From contig DAVZID010000001.1 of NCBI GenBank assembly GCA_052273485.1, forward strand, positions 1-64,000: a stretch of 64,000 nucleotides of DNA, given 5' to 3'. The notes beneath the pieces were generated by a model. The model was not told the DNA's origin and did not search any database. It worked only from the letters and a program-made list of their open reading frames with translations. This DNA comes from Anthropogastromicrobium sp052273485. Lineage in GTDB: Bacteria; Bacillota; Clostridia; Lachnospirales; Lachnospiraceae. Positions 1 to 8,031 of the stretch are shown here, in pieces; within the stretch, counting starts at the first letter, position 1; each line of letters starts with the position of its first letter. The translations under genes were made by a program, and so were the position numbers.

Positions 1-101
1 CAGTTGTATATCAGATTTATCCGAAAAGCTTTCAAGATTCGGACGGAGATGGAATAGGTGATATTCCAGGAATTATCAGCAGACTTGGTGTTAGTATATA
101 A
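1..101 (+). pseudogene. N-terminal fragment of a GH13 alpha-glucosidase
   Basis: Read from base 3, the frame gives VVYQIYPKSFQDSDGDGIGD followed by IPGIISRLGVSI and a TAA stop at 99-101. This is the hallmark start of GH13 oligo-1,6-/alpha-glucosidases (YQIYPRSF...DGDGIGDL.GI...L). A full enzyme has over 500 residues; here only about 32 remain before the stop, and sequence resembling an insertion-sequence end follows at once. The upstream part lies outside the window. I read it as a gene truncated by insertion or deletion. The family call is firm; the cause of truncation is inferred. Confidence 0.7.
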
Positions 102-102
102 G

Positions 103-254
103 TGTAGACAGAAAAAGTTGAACAACCTATACTATAAAAAGAAAGAGCAAAGGAGATGTTCAACATGGCGAAAAATCAAAAATCGTATACTCCGGAATTC
201 AAGCAGCAGATCGTCGATCTCTACAATGCCGGAGGTACCTCATATCCTCAATAG
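103..254 (+). mobile_element. Insertion-sequence remnant with start of an OrfA-type transposase
   Basis: A short reading frame with a good ribosome binding site (AGGAG) starts at 165 and ends at a TAG at 252-254. Its 29 residues, beginning MAKNQKSYTPEFKQQIVDLY, match the start of the small helix-turn-helix OrfA of IS3-like elements. The DNA just before it starts with TGTAGACA at 103, which would suit an IS3-type terminal repeat and abuts the truncated glucosidase. No OrfB or right end is visible. The transposase match is good; the left boundary is an inference. Confidence 0.6.
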
Positions 255-636
255 CAGCTAAATCCCCTGCAGTGTCAAGCGTGTGTCCAAAGGCATATGG
301 CCAGCCAGGAGCTGAGGTCTGTCGTGGTAAAAAAGTATAACCACCATGCGAACCTTTTCGGAAAATCAAAGATTTCAGACATAGGAGAGCGGCAAATATT
401 AGCCGACTATACCGCTGAAAGGCATCTGAAACAGGTTCTGAAGTGCAATGGTCTAAATTTAAAATCAGAGACCATTTTAGACTATATTTTAGACCATTTG
501 AAGGAAGAAACATACCGAGATAAGCCAAAATAAGCCGATAAATGGGAAAAATCTTGATAGACTGAAAAAGTGCGCAAATGCTTGAAAAATAAGGAAAAAC
601 CGAGATGATCCGAGATAAAAAAGGAGTTAAAAATAG
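255..636. other. Degenerate region without a recognisable gene
   Basis: About 380 bases between the IS remnant and the phosphatase gene. A frame at 297-533 (78 codons, in frame with the OrfA remnant but beyond its stop) has no recognisable family and only a weak ribosome binding site. An imperfect inverted repeat lies at 448-497 (ATGGTCTAAA...ATTTTAGACCAT), with a third half-copy between the arms. The region looks like eroded insertion-sequence or recombination debris. The final bases (AAAAAAGGAG near 620) belong to the next gene's ribosome binding site. Confidence 0.4.
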
Positions 637-1494
637 ATGATAAAAATCCTATTCATCTGCCACGGCAATATCTGTCGCAGTCCGATGGCGGAATTTGTTT
701 TTAAGGATATGGTAAAAAAGCAGGGTCTGGAAAATGATTTTGTGATCGCATCAGCGGCGACCAGTACGGAGGAGATCTGGAATGGAATTGGAAATCCAGT
801 CTATCCTCCGGCAAAAAGAGAGCTGGCGCGTCATGGGATTTCCTGTGAGGGAAAGCGCGCTGTGCAGATGTGCCGTGAAGATTATGAAAAATATGACTAT
901 CTAATCGGAATGGACAGCCGAAATATCGCAAATATGGTACGGATTGCGGGTGATGATCCGAAGAAGAAAATCAGTAAGCTGTTAGCATTTGCTGGGGAAA
1001 CAGGCGATATTGCCGATCCTTGGTATACAGACGATTTCGAGCAGACATATAAGGATATTATTCGAGGCTGTACAGCGCTTTTTAAACAGCTTTGCGAAAC
1101 AAGAGCGCAAAGTCAGTGTAGACAAGCGTTACTTGATGCAGTGCAGGTTGGTGATGAAGAAACTGCCAAAGAGCTTCTGTGGCAGACTGTGATTGCGTAT
1201 CAGGGATGTCCGTTTAAAACAGTATCAGGCCTTCCATTTTCCTATACAATTAAGAAAGGACGAAACGGAGAGTTGACGAAGGAACTGTGGATTGATCGGC
1301 GTGAGAACAGCAAGTCACTGGCATGGAGTAGCATTAGTCTGGCGTTTTCAAGTGCAATAAAAATTAAAGAGGCAAATCGCCCGAAAGCGCTTGGCGATAT
1401 TCGCGGTGTCTCCTATATTTATCCGATGCTGTGGCGCTTTGGGGTGCTGCAGGTTCCACCAGAAGCAGAGGAAAAAATGAGGGTGGAAGAATAA
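637..1494 (+). CDS. Low-molecular-weight protein tyrosine phosphatase fused to an uncharacterised C-terminal domain
   Basis: 285 residues, about twice the usual LMW-PTP length. Residues 1-155 form the phosphatase: the P-loop CHGNICRS at 8-15 (nucleophile Cys8, Arg14) and the general-acid motif DPW at 127-129. LMW-PTPs remove phosphate from tyrosine or arginine of proteins in the cytoplasm. Residues about 165-285 form a second compact domain with conserved-looking segments (LLWQTVIAYQGCPFKTVSGL, ELWIDRRENSKSLAW, ALGDIRGVSYIYPMLWRFG). I cannot name this domain, though I believe similar stretches occur as separate small proteins in Clostridia. The start has a strong GGAG at proper spacing, and a terminator follows. 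No partner gene is adjacent, so the substrate is unknown. Confidence 0.85.
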   Translation: MIKILFICHGNICRSPMAEFVFKDMVKKQGLENDFVIASAATSTEEIWNGIGNPVYPPAKRELARHGISCEGKRAVQMCREDYEKYDYLIGMDSRNIANMVRIAGDDPKKKISKLLAFAGETGDIADPWYTDDFEQTYKDIIRGCTALFKQLCETRAQSQCRQALLDAVQVGDEETAKELLWQTVIAYQGCPFKTVSGLPFSYTIKKGRNGELTKELWIDRRENSKSLAWSSISLAFSSAIKIKEANRPKALGDIRGVSYIYPMLWRFGVLQVPPEAEEKMRVEE

Positions 1495-1497
1495 TTG

Positions 1498-1537
1498 TAT
1501 CGGTAGCGGTCATGAGGATCGCTGCCGATATTTTTTT
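1498..1537 (+). terminator. Rho-independent terminator after the phosphatase gene
   Basis: An 11-bp stem (TATCGGTAGCG paired with CGCTGCCGATA, one G-U pair) is followed by seven T residues. It lies just after the stop codon and separates this gene from uvrBA. Confidence 0.85.
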
Positions 1538-1584
1538 ATTGAGAATACAGAACACGCTTTCGGTAAAATGCACAAAAACAGATG

Positions 1585-1598
1585 CGAACAAATGTTCA
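1585..1598 (+). promoter_or_regulatory. LexA (DinR) SOS box upstream of uvrB
   Basis: CGAACAAATGTTCA matches the Gram-positive SOS operator CGAAC-N4-GTTCG at all but the last base. It sits five bases upstream of the predicted -35 element of uvrB, where LexA would block RNA polymerase. uvrBA is a known LexA target in Bacillus, so damage-induced control is likely here too. Confidence 0.8.
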
Positions 1599-1602
1599 AA
1601 TT

Positions 1603-1630
1603 TTGCTATACTTTTTAAAACAGATATGAT
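1603..1630 (+). promoter_or_regulatory. Predicted sigma-A promoter of uvrBA
   Basis: -35 TTGCTA (1603-1608), 16-base spacer, -10 TATGAT (1625-1630). It is adjacent to the LexA box and about 85 bases before the uvrB start. Confidence 0.55.
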
Positions 1631-1646
1631 AGAATAAACAGTACAG

Positions 1647-1690
1647 GAAACACTAAAAGAAACACTAAAAGAAACATTGAAAGAAACAAC
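1647..1690 (+). repeat. Short 12-base tandem repeat in the uvrB leader
   Basis: GAAACACTAAAA occurs twice, followed by the variant GAAACATTGAAA and a partial GAAACAAC. It lies in the 5' leader just before the uvrB ribosome binding site. No function is evident. Confidence 0.7.
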
Positions 1691-1715
1691 AGTATCGAAG
1701 GAGGGAGCAAAGATC

Positions 1716-3695
1716 ATGGATCATTTTAAACTGGTGTCGGAATATGCACCAACTGGCGATCAGCCGAGGGCGATCGAGGAGCTTGTAAAGGGATTTAAAG
1801 AGGGAAATCAGTTTGAGACACTGCTTGGTGTAACTGGTTCGGGAAAGACGTTTACGATGGCAAATGTGATTCAGGCATTGAATCGCCCAACCTTGATCAT
1901 TTCCCATAATAAGACGCTGGCTGGGCAGCTGTATGGCGAGATGAAGGAGTTCTTTCCAGAGAATGCAGTTGAATATTTTGTCTCATACTATGATTATTAT
2001 CAGCCGGAAGCGTATGTGCCGTCATCTGACACTTATATCGAGAAGGACTCTGCGATCAATGAGGAGATTGATAAATTAAGGCTTTCCGCGACGGCGGCGT
2101 TGTCGGAGCGGCGTGATGTCATTGTGGTGGCATCGGTTTCGTGTATCTATGGTTTGGGTAGTCCAGTAGATTATAAGGATATGATTTTGTCGCTTCGCCC
2201 GGGTATGATTAAGGATCGCGATGAGGTGATTCATAAGCTTGTCGACATGCAGTACGAGCGAAATGACATGGATTTTCATCGAAGTACATTCCGTGCTCAC
2301 GGTGACGTGGTGGAAATCTTTCCGGCGAACGAGGGTGAGACTGCGATACGCGTCGAGTTTTTCGGGGATGAGATTGATCAGATTAGTGAGTTCGATCCAT
2401 TAACGGCACAGGTAAAGAGCAGATTAAAGCATATTGCAATCTTTCCGGCTTCCCATTATGTTGTCGATCCAAAGGAGATGCTTCGCGCAACAAAGGATAT
2501 TGAAGCGGAATTAAAAGAACGCGTGGATTTCTTTAAGCGAAATGACCGCTTGCTGGAAGCACAGCGCATATCAGAGCGCACGAACTACGACATTGAGATG
2601 ATGCGAGAGACTGGCTTTTGCTCTGGAATCGAGAATTATTCGCGCCATCTGGCAGGACTTCCGGCTGGTGCACCGCCGTTTACGCTGATGGACTATTTTC
2701 CAGATGATTTTTTGATTATTGTCGATGAGTCTCATATTACGCTGCCGCAGGTGCGTGGTATGTTTGCAGGAGATCGTTCCAGAAAGACCACGCTAGTGGA
2801 TTATGGCTTTCGTCTGCCATCGGCACTCGATAACCGCCCATTAAACTTTGAAGAGTTTGAGAGCAAGATTGATCAGATGCTGTTTGTGTCGGCAACACCG
2901 GGCGAGTATGAGGAAGAACATGAGATGCTGCGCGCCGAGCAGGTAATCCGCCCGACCGGACTGTTGGATCCACCGATCGAGGTGCGTCCAGTAGAGGGAC
3001 AGATCGATGATTTGATCGCGGAGATTCGAAAGACGGTTCGTGCAAAAAATAAAGTGCTTGTCACGACACTGACCAAAAAGATGGCAGAGGATCTGACTGG
3101 CTATTTGAGAGATGCTGGAATCCGCGTGCGCTATCTGCATTCGGATATCGATACGCTTGAGCGAGCACAGATCATTCGTGATATGCGTTTGGATGTGTTT
3201 GACGTCTTAGTCGGCATCAACCTTCTTCGTGAGGGACTCGATATTCCAGAGATTGCACTGGTGGCGATCTTAGATGCAGATAAAGAGGGCTTTCTTCGTT
3301 CTGAGACGTCGCTGATTCAGACAATTGGCCGTGCGGCGCGAAACAGCGAGGGACATGTTGTCATGTATGCCGACACGATCACCGACTCCATGCGCAACGC
3401 AATTGATGAGACAAAGCGAAGACGTGAGATTCAGAATCAGTATAATATTGAGCACAATATTACGCCGACTACAATCAAGAAGGCAGTGCGCGATCTGATT
3501 TCGATCTCAAAGGCAGCAGAGAAGGCCGATGAGAAGCTGGCAAAGGATCCAGAGTCTATGAGCAAGCAGGAGCTTGAAAAGCTGATCGCAAAGATTGCAA
3601 AACAGATGAATAAGGCGGCAGCCGAGTTGAATTTTGAGGCGGCAGCCGAGCTTCGAGACCAGATGAGGAACCTGAAACAATACCTAAATGATTAA
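1716..3695 (+). CDS. uvrB: UvrABC excinuclease subunit B
   Basis: 659 residues, the usual UvrB length. UvrB is the damage-verifying helicase-like subunit of nucleotide excision repair: UvrA loads it onto DNA and it recruits UvrC. Visible features are Walker A GVTGSGKT (38-45), the beta-hairpin SYYDYYQPEAYVP (90-102) inserted between DNA strands, the DESH Walker B, helicase motifs such as VGINLLREGLDIPE and QTIGRAARN, and a C-terminal UVR motif for UvrC or UvrA contact. An in-frame TTG at 1677 exists, but ATG 1716 has AAGGAGGGA at ideal distance. A LexA box and promoter precede it, and uvrA follows 102 bases downstream. Confidence 0.98.
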   Translation: MDHFKLVSEYAPTGDQPRAIEELVKGFKEGNQFETLLGVTGSGKTFTMANVIQALNRPTLIISHNKTLAGQLYGEMKEFFPENAVEYFVSYYDYYQPEAYVPSSDTYIEKDSAINEEIDKLRLSATAALSERRDVIVVASVSCIYGLGSPVDYKDMILSLRPGMIKDRDEVIHKLVDMQYERNDMDFHRSTFRAHGDVVEIFPANEGETAIRVEFFGDEIDQISEFDPLTAQVKSRLKHIAIFPASHYVVDPKEMLRATKDIEAELKERVDFFKRNDRLLEAQRISERTNYDIEMMRETGFCSGIENYSRHLAGLPAGAPPFTLMDYFPDDFLIIVDESHITLPQVRGMFAGDRSRKTTLVDYGFRLPSALDNRPLNFEEFESKIDQMLFVSATPGEYEEEHEMLRAEQVIRPTGLLDPPIEVRPVEGQIDDLIAEIRKTVRAKNKVLVTTLTKKMAEDLTGYLRDAGIRVRYLHSDIDTLERAQIIRDMRLDVFDVLVGINLLREGLDIPEIALVAILDADKEGFLRSETSLIQTIGRAARNSEGHVVMYADTITDSMRNAIDETKRRREIQNQYNIEHNITPTTIKKAVRDLISISKAAEKADEKLAKDPESMSKQELEKLIAKIAKQMNKAAAELNFEAAAELRDQMRNLKQYLND

Positions 3696-3797
3696 AGTTT
3701 GCATAAAGCGGCGCATGAAATGTGTGGTTTTGCAAATGGACGTCGGTAAACTACAACTTTGAATAATGAAAGAGAGAGAAAGGTACAGAATAGAATT

Positions 3798-6626
3798 ATG
3801 GAAAACAAGAAATTTATCCGAATCCGAGGTGCGGCTGAGAACAACTTAAAGCACATTGATTTGGATATTCCAAGAGATGAACTCGTCGTTTTAACTGGAC
3901 TGTCCGGATCTGGAAAGTCTTCACTGGCATTTGATACGATCTATGCAGAGGGTCAGCGCCGCTACATGGAATCACTATCCTCCTATGCGAGACAGTTCCT
4001 TGGTCAGATGGAAAAGCCAAATGTTGAGAGCATTGAGGGACTTCCTCCGGCGATCTCAATCGACCAGAAGTCAACGAACCGAAACCCGCGTTCTACCGTC
4101 GGTACCGTGACGGAGATTTACGATTATTTTCGTCTGTTATATGCGCGCATTGGTGTGCCGCATTGCCCAGTTTGCGGTCGTGAGATCAGCCGTCAGACAG
4201 TTGATCAGATGGTGGACAACCTGATGGCACTTCCAAAGCGTACAAAGATTATTCTGCTTGCGCCTGTTGTCCGCGGAAAGAAAGGCCGCCATGAGAAGGT
4301 GTTAGAGCAGGCCAGAAAGAGCGGCTATGTGCGTGTGCGCATCGATGGTAGCCAGTACGATTTGGAGGAGGAAATCACGCTTGATAAAAACATCAAGCAC
4401 AACATTGAGATTGTGGTGGACCGTCTTGTGATCAAGGAGGGCATCGAGAAGCGTCTGGCAGATTCCCTTGAGAATGTATTGAAACTGGCGGATGGACTGG
4501 CATTTGTAGAGGTCGTAGATGGTACGCCGAGAACCTTCAGTCAAAACTTCTCCTGCCCGGATTGTGGTGTCAGCATCGACGAGATTGAGCCGCGAAGCTT
4601 CTCTTTTAATAATCCGTTTGGCGCCTGCCCGACTTGTTTTGGACTGGGCTATAAGATGGAGTTTGATGAGGATCTGATCATCCCGGATAAATCTCTTAGC
4701 ATTGATCAGGGTGCGATCATTGTGCCGGGGTGGCAGTCGTGCACCGATCAGGGAAGCTTCACCAGAGCGATCTTAAATGCACTGGCAGAGGAATTTCATT
4801 TTTCGCTTGATGTGCCATTTGAGTCTTACAGCAAAGAAATTCATGACATTTTGCTCCATGGAACGAATAAGAGCGTGAAGGTTCGTTACAAGGGTCAGCG
4901 CGGAGAGGGTGTGTATGATATCGTTTTTGAGGGACTTATTAAAAATGTAGAGCGCCGCTATCGTGAGACAGGCTCGGAGTCCTCCAAGGCAGAGTATGAG
5001 ACCTTTATGCGCATCACACCGTGTTCGACTTGTAAAGGCATGCGTCTAAAAAAAGAGTCACTCGCAGTAACCGTAGCCGATAAAAATATCTATGAGGTAA
5101 CCAATCTTTCAATAAAAGACCTCTATCAATGGCTTTCAGATCTGAAGCTTACGGAGACACAGATGTTGATTGGTGAGCAGATCTTAAAGGAGATTCGCGC
5201 GCGTGTAAAATTCTTGATTGATGTTGGTCTGGATTATCTGTGCCTGTCACGTGCGACTGGTACGCTGTCTGGCGGTGAGGCACAGCGTATTCGTCTGGCA
5301 ACGCAGATTGGATCAGGTCTGGTCGGCGTGGCCTATATTTTGGATGAGCCGAGCATTGGTCTGCACCAGAGAGACAACGATAAGCTTCTTGGCACGTTAA
5401 AGCATCTGCGTGATCTTGGCAATTCAGTGATTGTCGTTGAGCATGATGAGGATACAATGCGTGCCGCCGATTATGTAGTTGACATCGGACCGGGCGCAGG
5501 TGAGCATGGCGGACAGGTGGTCGCCGCAGGTACTGCAGAAGAACTGATGAAAAATCCGGCGTCTATTACCGGAAAATATTTGAGCGGTGAGCTTACGATT
5601 CCAGTTCCAAAGACAAGAAGAGAGCCGCAAGGCTGGCTGACGGTAGTTGGCGCGAAGGAAAACAATTTAAAGAATATCACAGTGAAGTTTCCAAAGGGTG
5701 TCTTTACCTGCGTGACTGGTGTTTCTGGTTCTGGTAAGAGCAGCCTTGTCAATTCGATTCTGTATCAAGTGTTAGCAAAGCAGTTAAACCGCGCGAGAAC
5801 CATTCCGGGTGCATATAAGGAGATCAGGGGATTAGAACAATTTGATAAGGTGATCAATATCGACCAGAGCCCGATCGGACGTACACCGCGCTCCAATCCG
5901 GCAACCTACACCGGTGTATTTGACATGATTCGTGATCTGTTTGCGTCAACAGTGGATGCAAAGACGAGAGGCTATAACAAAGGTCGCTTCAGCTTCAATG
6001 TAAAGGGGGGACGCTGTGAGGCTTGCTCCGGCGATGGTATCGTAAAGATTGAGATGCATTTTCTGCCGGATGTGTATGTGCCATGTGAGGTCTGCAAGGG
6101 CAAGCGTTACAACCGTGAGACACTTGAGGTCAAATATAAGGGTAAGAGCATTTACGATGTGCTGAATATGACGGTAGAGGAGGCGCTTAGTTTCTTCGAA
6201 AATGTGCCGTCGATTTACCGTAAAATTGAGACTCTTTATCAGGTAGGTCTTTCCTATATCCGCCTCGGACAGCCATCCACGACGTTGTCTGGTGGTGAGG
6301 CACAGCGTATCAAGCTGGCAACCGAGCTTAGCCGAAAGAGTACCGGAAAGACCATCTATATTTTGGATGAACCGACGACAGGTCTTCATTTTGCGGATGT
6401 GCATAAGCTGACCGAGATGCTGCAAAAGCTTGTCGAGAGTGGCAATACGGTGATTGTCATTGAGCACAATCTGGATGTCATCAAGACTGCCGACTATATC
6501 ATTGATATGGGACCAGAAGGTGGAGATGGCGGTGGAACAGTCGTTGTGCAGGGAACGCCGGAGGAGGTTGCAAAGTGCCCGCAGTCCTACACGGGATTCT
6601 ATGTGAAACGATATCTCGAGGAATGA
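3798..6626 (+). CDS. uvrA: UvrABC excinuclease subunit A
   Basis: 942 residues. UvrA is the dimeric ABC-type ATPase that scans DNA for bulky lesions and delivers UvrB. Two ATPase cassettes are visible: first Walker A GLSGSGKSS (34-42), second GVSGSGKSS, each paired with LSGGEAQRI and LDEPS/LDEPT Walker B motifs. Zinc-binding pairs occur at CPVC, CPDC/CPTC, CSTC and CEAC/CEVC. I chose ATG 3798 because the family begins at about this point; TTG 3759 is an in-frame alternative. It is probably co-transcribed with uvrB under LexA control. No terminator is seen after it; a repeat half-copy starts almost immediately. Confidence 0.98.
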   Translation: MENKKFIRIRGAAENNLKHIDLDIPRDELVVLTGLSGSGKSSLAFDTIYAEGQRRYMESLSSYARQFLGQMEKPNVESIEGLPPAISIDQKSTNRNPRSTVGTVTEIYDYFRLLYARIGVPHCPVCGREISRQTVDQMVDNLMALPKRTKIILLAPVVRGKKGRHEKVLEQARKSGYVRVRIDGSQYDLEEEITLDKNIKHNIEIVVDRLVIKEGIEKRLADSLENVLKLADGLAFVEVVDGTPRTFSQNFSCPDCGVSIDEIEPRSFSFNNPFGACPTCFGLGYKMEFDEDLIIPDKSLSIDQGAIIVPGWQSCTDQGSFTRAILNALAEEFHFSLDVPFESYSKEIHDILLHGTNKSVKVRYKGQRGEGVYDIVFEGLIKNVERRYRETGSESSKAEYETFMRITPCSTCKGMRLKKESLAVTVADKNIYEVTNLSIKDLYQWLSDLKLTETQMLIGEQILKEIRARVKFLIDVGLDYLCLSRATGTLSGGEAQRIRLATQIGSGLVGVAYILDEPSIGLHQRDNDKLLGTLKHLRDLGNSVIVVEHDEDTMRAADYVVDIGPGAGEHGGQVVAAGTAEELMKNPASITGKYLSGELTIPVPKTRREPQGWLTVVGAKENNLKNITVKFPKGVFTCVTGVSGSGKSSLVNSILYQVLAKQLNRARTIPGAYKEIRGLEQFDKVINIDQSPIGRTPRSNPATYTGVFDMIRDLFASTVDAKTRGYNKGRFSFNVKGGRCEACSGDGIVKIEMHFLPDVYVPCEVCKGKRYNRETLEVKYKGKSIYDVLNMTVEEALSFFENVPSIYRKIETLYQVGLSYIRLGQPSTTLSGGEAQRIKLATELSRKSTGKTIYILDEPTTGLHFADVHKLTEMLQKLVESGNTVIVIEHNLDVIKTADYIIDMGPEGGDGGGTVVVQGTPEEVAKCPQSYTGFYVKRYLEE

Positions 6627-6632
6627 GTCATT

Positions 6633-6669
6633 GACAAAACAATCGTCGAACCGCTTTCGTAAACTTACC
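6633..6669 (+). repeat. Dispersed palindromic repeat, copy A (right half only)
   Basis: Contains ACAATCGTCGAACCGC and TTTCGTAAACTTACC, the right half of the intergenic repeat family whose fuller copies are at 14336-14530, 35205-35303 and 49345-49436. It starts just after the uvrA stop. The left half is absent. Confidence 0.75.
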
Positions 6670-6685
6670 GGGGCACAACCGCCTC

Positions 6686-6714
6686 TTGCAATCTGGGCAC
6701 ATGTATGATACACT
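6686..6714 (+). promoter_or_regulatory. Predicted promoter of the rlmI-like gene
   Basis: -35 TTGCAA (6686-6691), 17-base spacer, -10 TACACT (6709-6714), about 95 bases before the ATG at 6811. Confidence 0.4.
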
Positions 6715-6810
6715 ATATTGAATTGGTAACTAGAAGGCATGGAAAAAGGCTGTGTGAATGTTTTCTTGTGGACAGGAATCAGCGCAGAAAGGGAAAGGTA
6801 ATACAATTTA

Positions 6811-8010
6811 ATGAGTGCAGTAGTACGGATTAAGAAAGGGACAGGCCGCACATTAAAGGCGGGCGGTGCCTGGATTTATGATAATGAGATTGATACAATC
6901 GAGGGAGAGTTCGAGCAGGGCGATCTCGTACATGTAGAAGATTTTGATGGATACGGATTGGGCGTTGGCTTTATCAACACAAAGTCAAAGCTTACCGTGC
7001 GTATGCTTAGCAGAAAAAAAGACGCGGTAATTGACCGTGCATGGATTCACCAGAGAGTGAAGGAATGTATTGAGTATCGTCGTCATACAGTAGATATGGG
7101 ATCCTGCCGTCTGATTTTTGGTGAGGCTGATTTTCTCCCGGGTATCGTTGTGGACAAGTTCTCCGATGTTTTAGTTGTGCAGTCTTTAGCACTTGGAATT
7201 GACCGAATGAAGCTCGATATCATCGAGGAATTAAAGGAACAGTTGGCAGAGCTTGGCATGCCGATTCGCGGTGTTTACGAGAGAAGCGATGCAAAGGTTC
7301 GTCTGCAGGAGGGAATGCCGCTTACAAAGGGCTTTATCGGAGAACCATTTGATACAAAGGTAGAGATTGTCGAGAACGATGTTCACTACATGGTTGATGT
7401 GGAGGATGGTCAGAAGACCGGATTTTTCCTTGATCAGAAATACAACCGTAAGTCCATCTGGAAGCTGTGCAAGGATGCCAGAGTATTAGACTGCTTTACT
7501 CATACCGGTTCCTTTGGATTGAATGCAGCTGCAGCAGGAGCAAGAGAGGTAATCGGAGTAGATGCATCGGAGTTAGCTGTCGCACAGGCAACGGAGAACG
7601 CAGCACTGAATGGCTTTTCTGATCGCGCAAAGTTTATCTGTGAGGATGTATTTGAGCTTCTTCCAGAGCTTGAGCAGAAGGGCGAGCGTTTTGATGTTGT
7701 TATTCTGGATCCACCGGCATTCACAAAATCCAGAAATTCTGTGAAGAATGCGGTAAAGGGATATCGTGAAATCAATTTAAGAGGTATGAAATTAGTAAAG
7801 GACGGCGGTTATCTGTGTACCTGCTCCTGTTCTCATTTTATGACACCAGAGTTGTTTACACAGACCATTGCACAGGCGGCATCAAATGTGCATAAGCGTT
7901 TGCGTCAGGTTGAGTACCGCACTCAGGCACCAGATCATCCAATTCTGTGGGCAGCAGAGGAGTCCTATTATCTGAAGTTCTATATTTTCCAGGTATGTGA
8001 TATCCGATAA
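6811..8010 (+). CDS. Class I SAM-dependent rRNA methyltransferase, RlmI/RlmK-like
   Basis: 399 residues with the layout of RlmI: an N-terminal PUA-like RNA-binding domain (about 1-75), a middle domain (to about 190) and a Rossmann methyltransferase domain. Motif I is LDCFTHTGSFGLNAAAAGA near residue 230, motif IV is LDPPAF near 300, and CTCSCSH follows. In this family the cysteine next to SH is typically the nucleophile for 5-methylcytosine formation. E. coli RlmI makes m5C1962 in 23S rRNA, so a similar role is likely. The start has GGGAAAGG upstream. It is followed after 21 bases by the carboxypeptidase gene. Confidence 0.9.
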   Translation: MSAVVRIKKGTGRTLKAGGAWIYDNEIDTIEGEFEQGDLVHVEDFDGYGLGVGFINTKSKLTVRMLSRKKDAVIDRAWIHQRVKECIEYRRHTVDMGSCRLIFGEADFLPGIVVDKFSDVLVVQSLALGIDRMKLDIIEELKEQLAELGMPIRGVYERSDAKVRLQEGMPLTKGFIGEPFDTKVEIVENDVHYMVDVEDGQKTGFFLDQKYNRKSIWKLCKDARVLDCFTHTGSFGLNAAAAGAREVIGVDASELAVAQATENAALNGFSDRAKFICEDVFELLPELEQKGERFDVVILDPPAFTKSRNSVKNAVKGYREINLRGMKLVKDGGYLCTCSCSHFMTPELFTQTIAQAASNVHKRLRQVEYRTQAPDHPILWAAEESYYLKFYIFQVCDIR

Positions 8011-8031
8011 GTAGAGGAAAGGGTTTGAACA

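Noticed and set aside
297..533. 78-codon open frame as a real gene
   Set aside because: It has no recognisable family and a poor ribosome binding site, and it lies in the same frame beyond the stop of an insertion-sequence remnant. It was kept only as part of a degenerate region.
5946..6851. A 301-codon open frame on the reverse strand inside uvrA
   Set aside because: It is antisense to the C-terminal half of a clearly real uvrA, has no domain I recognise and no ribosome binding site in a proper place. Long antisense frames are expected from the codon usage here.
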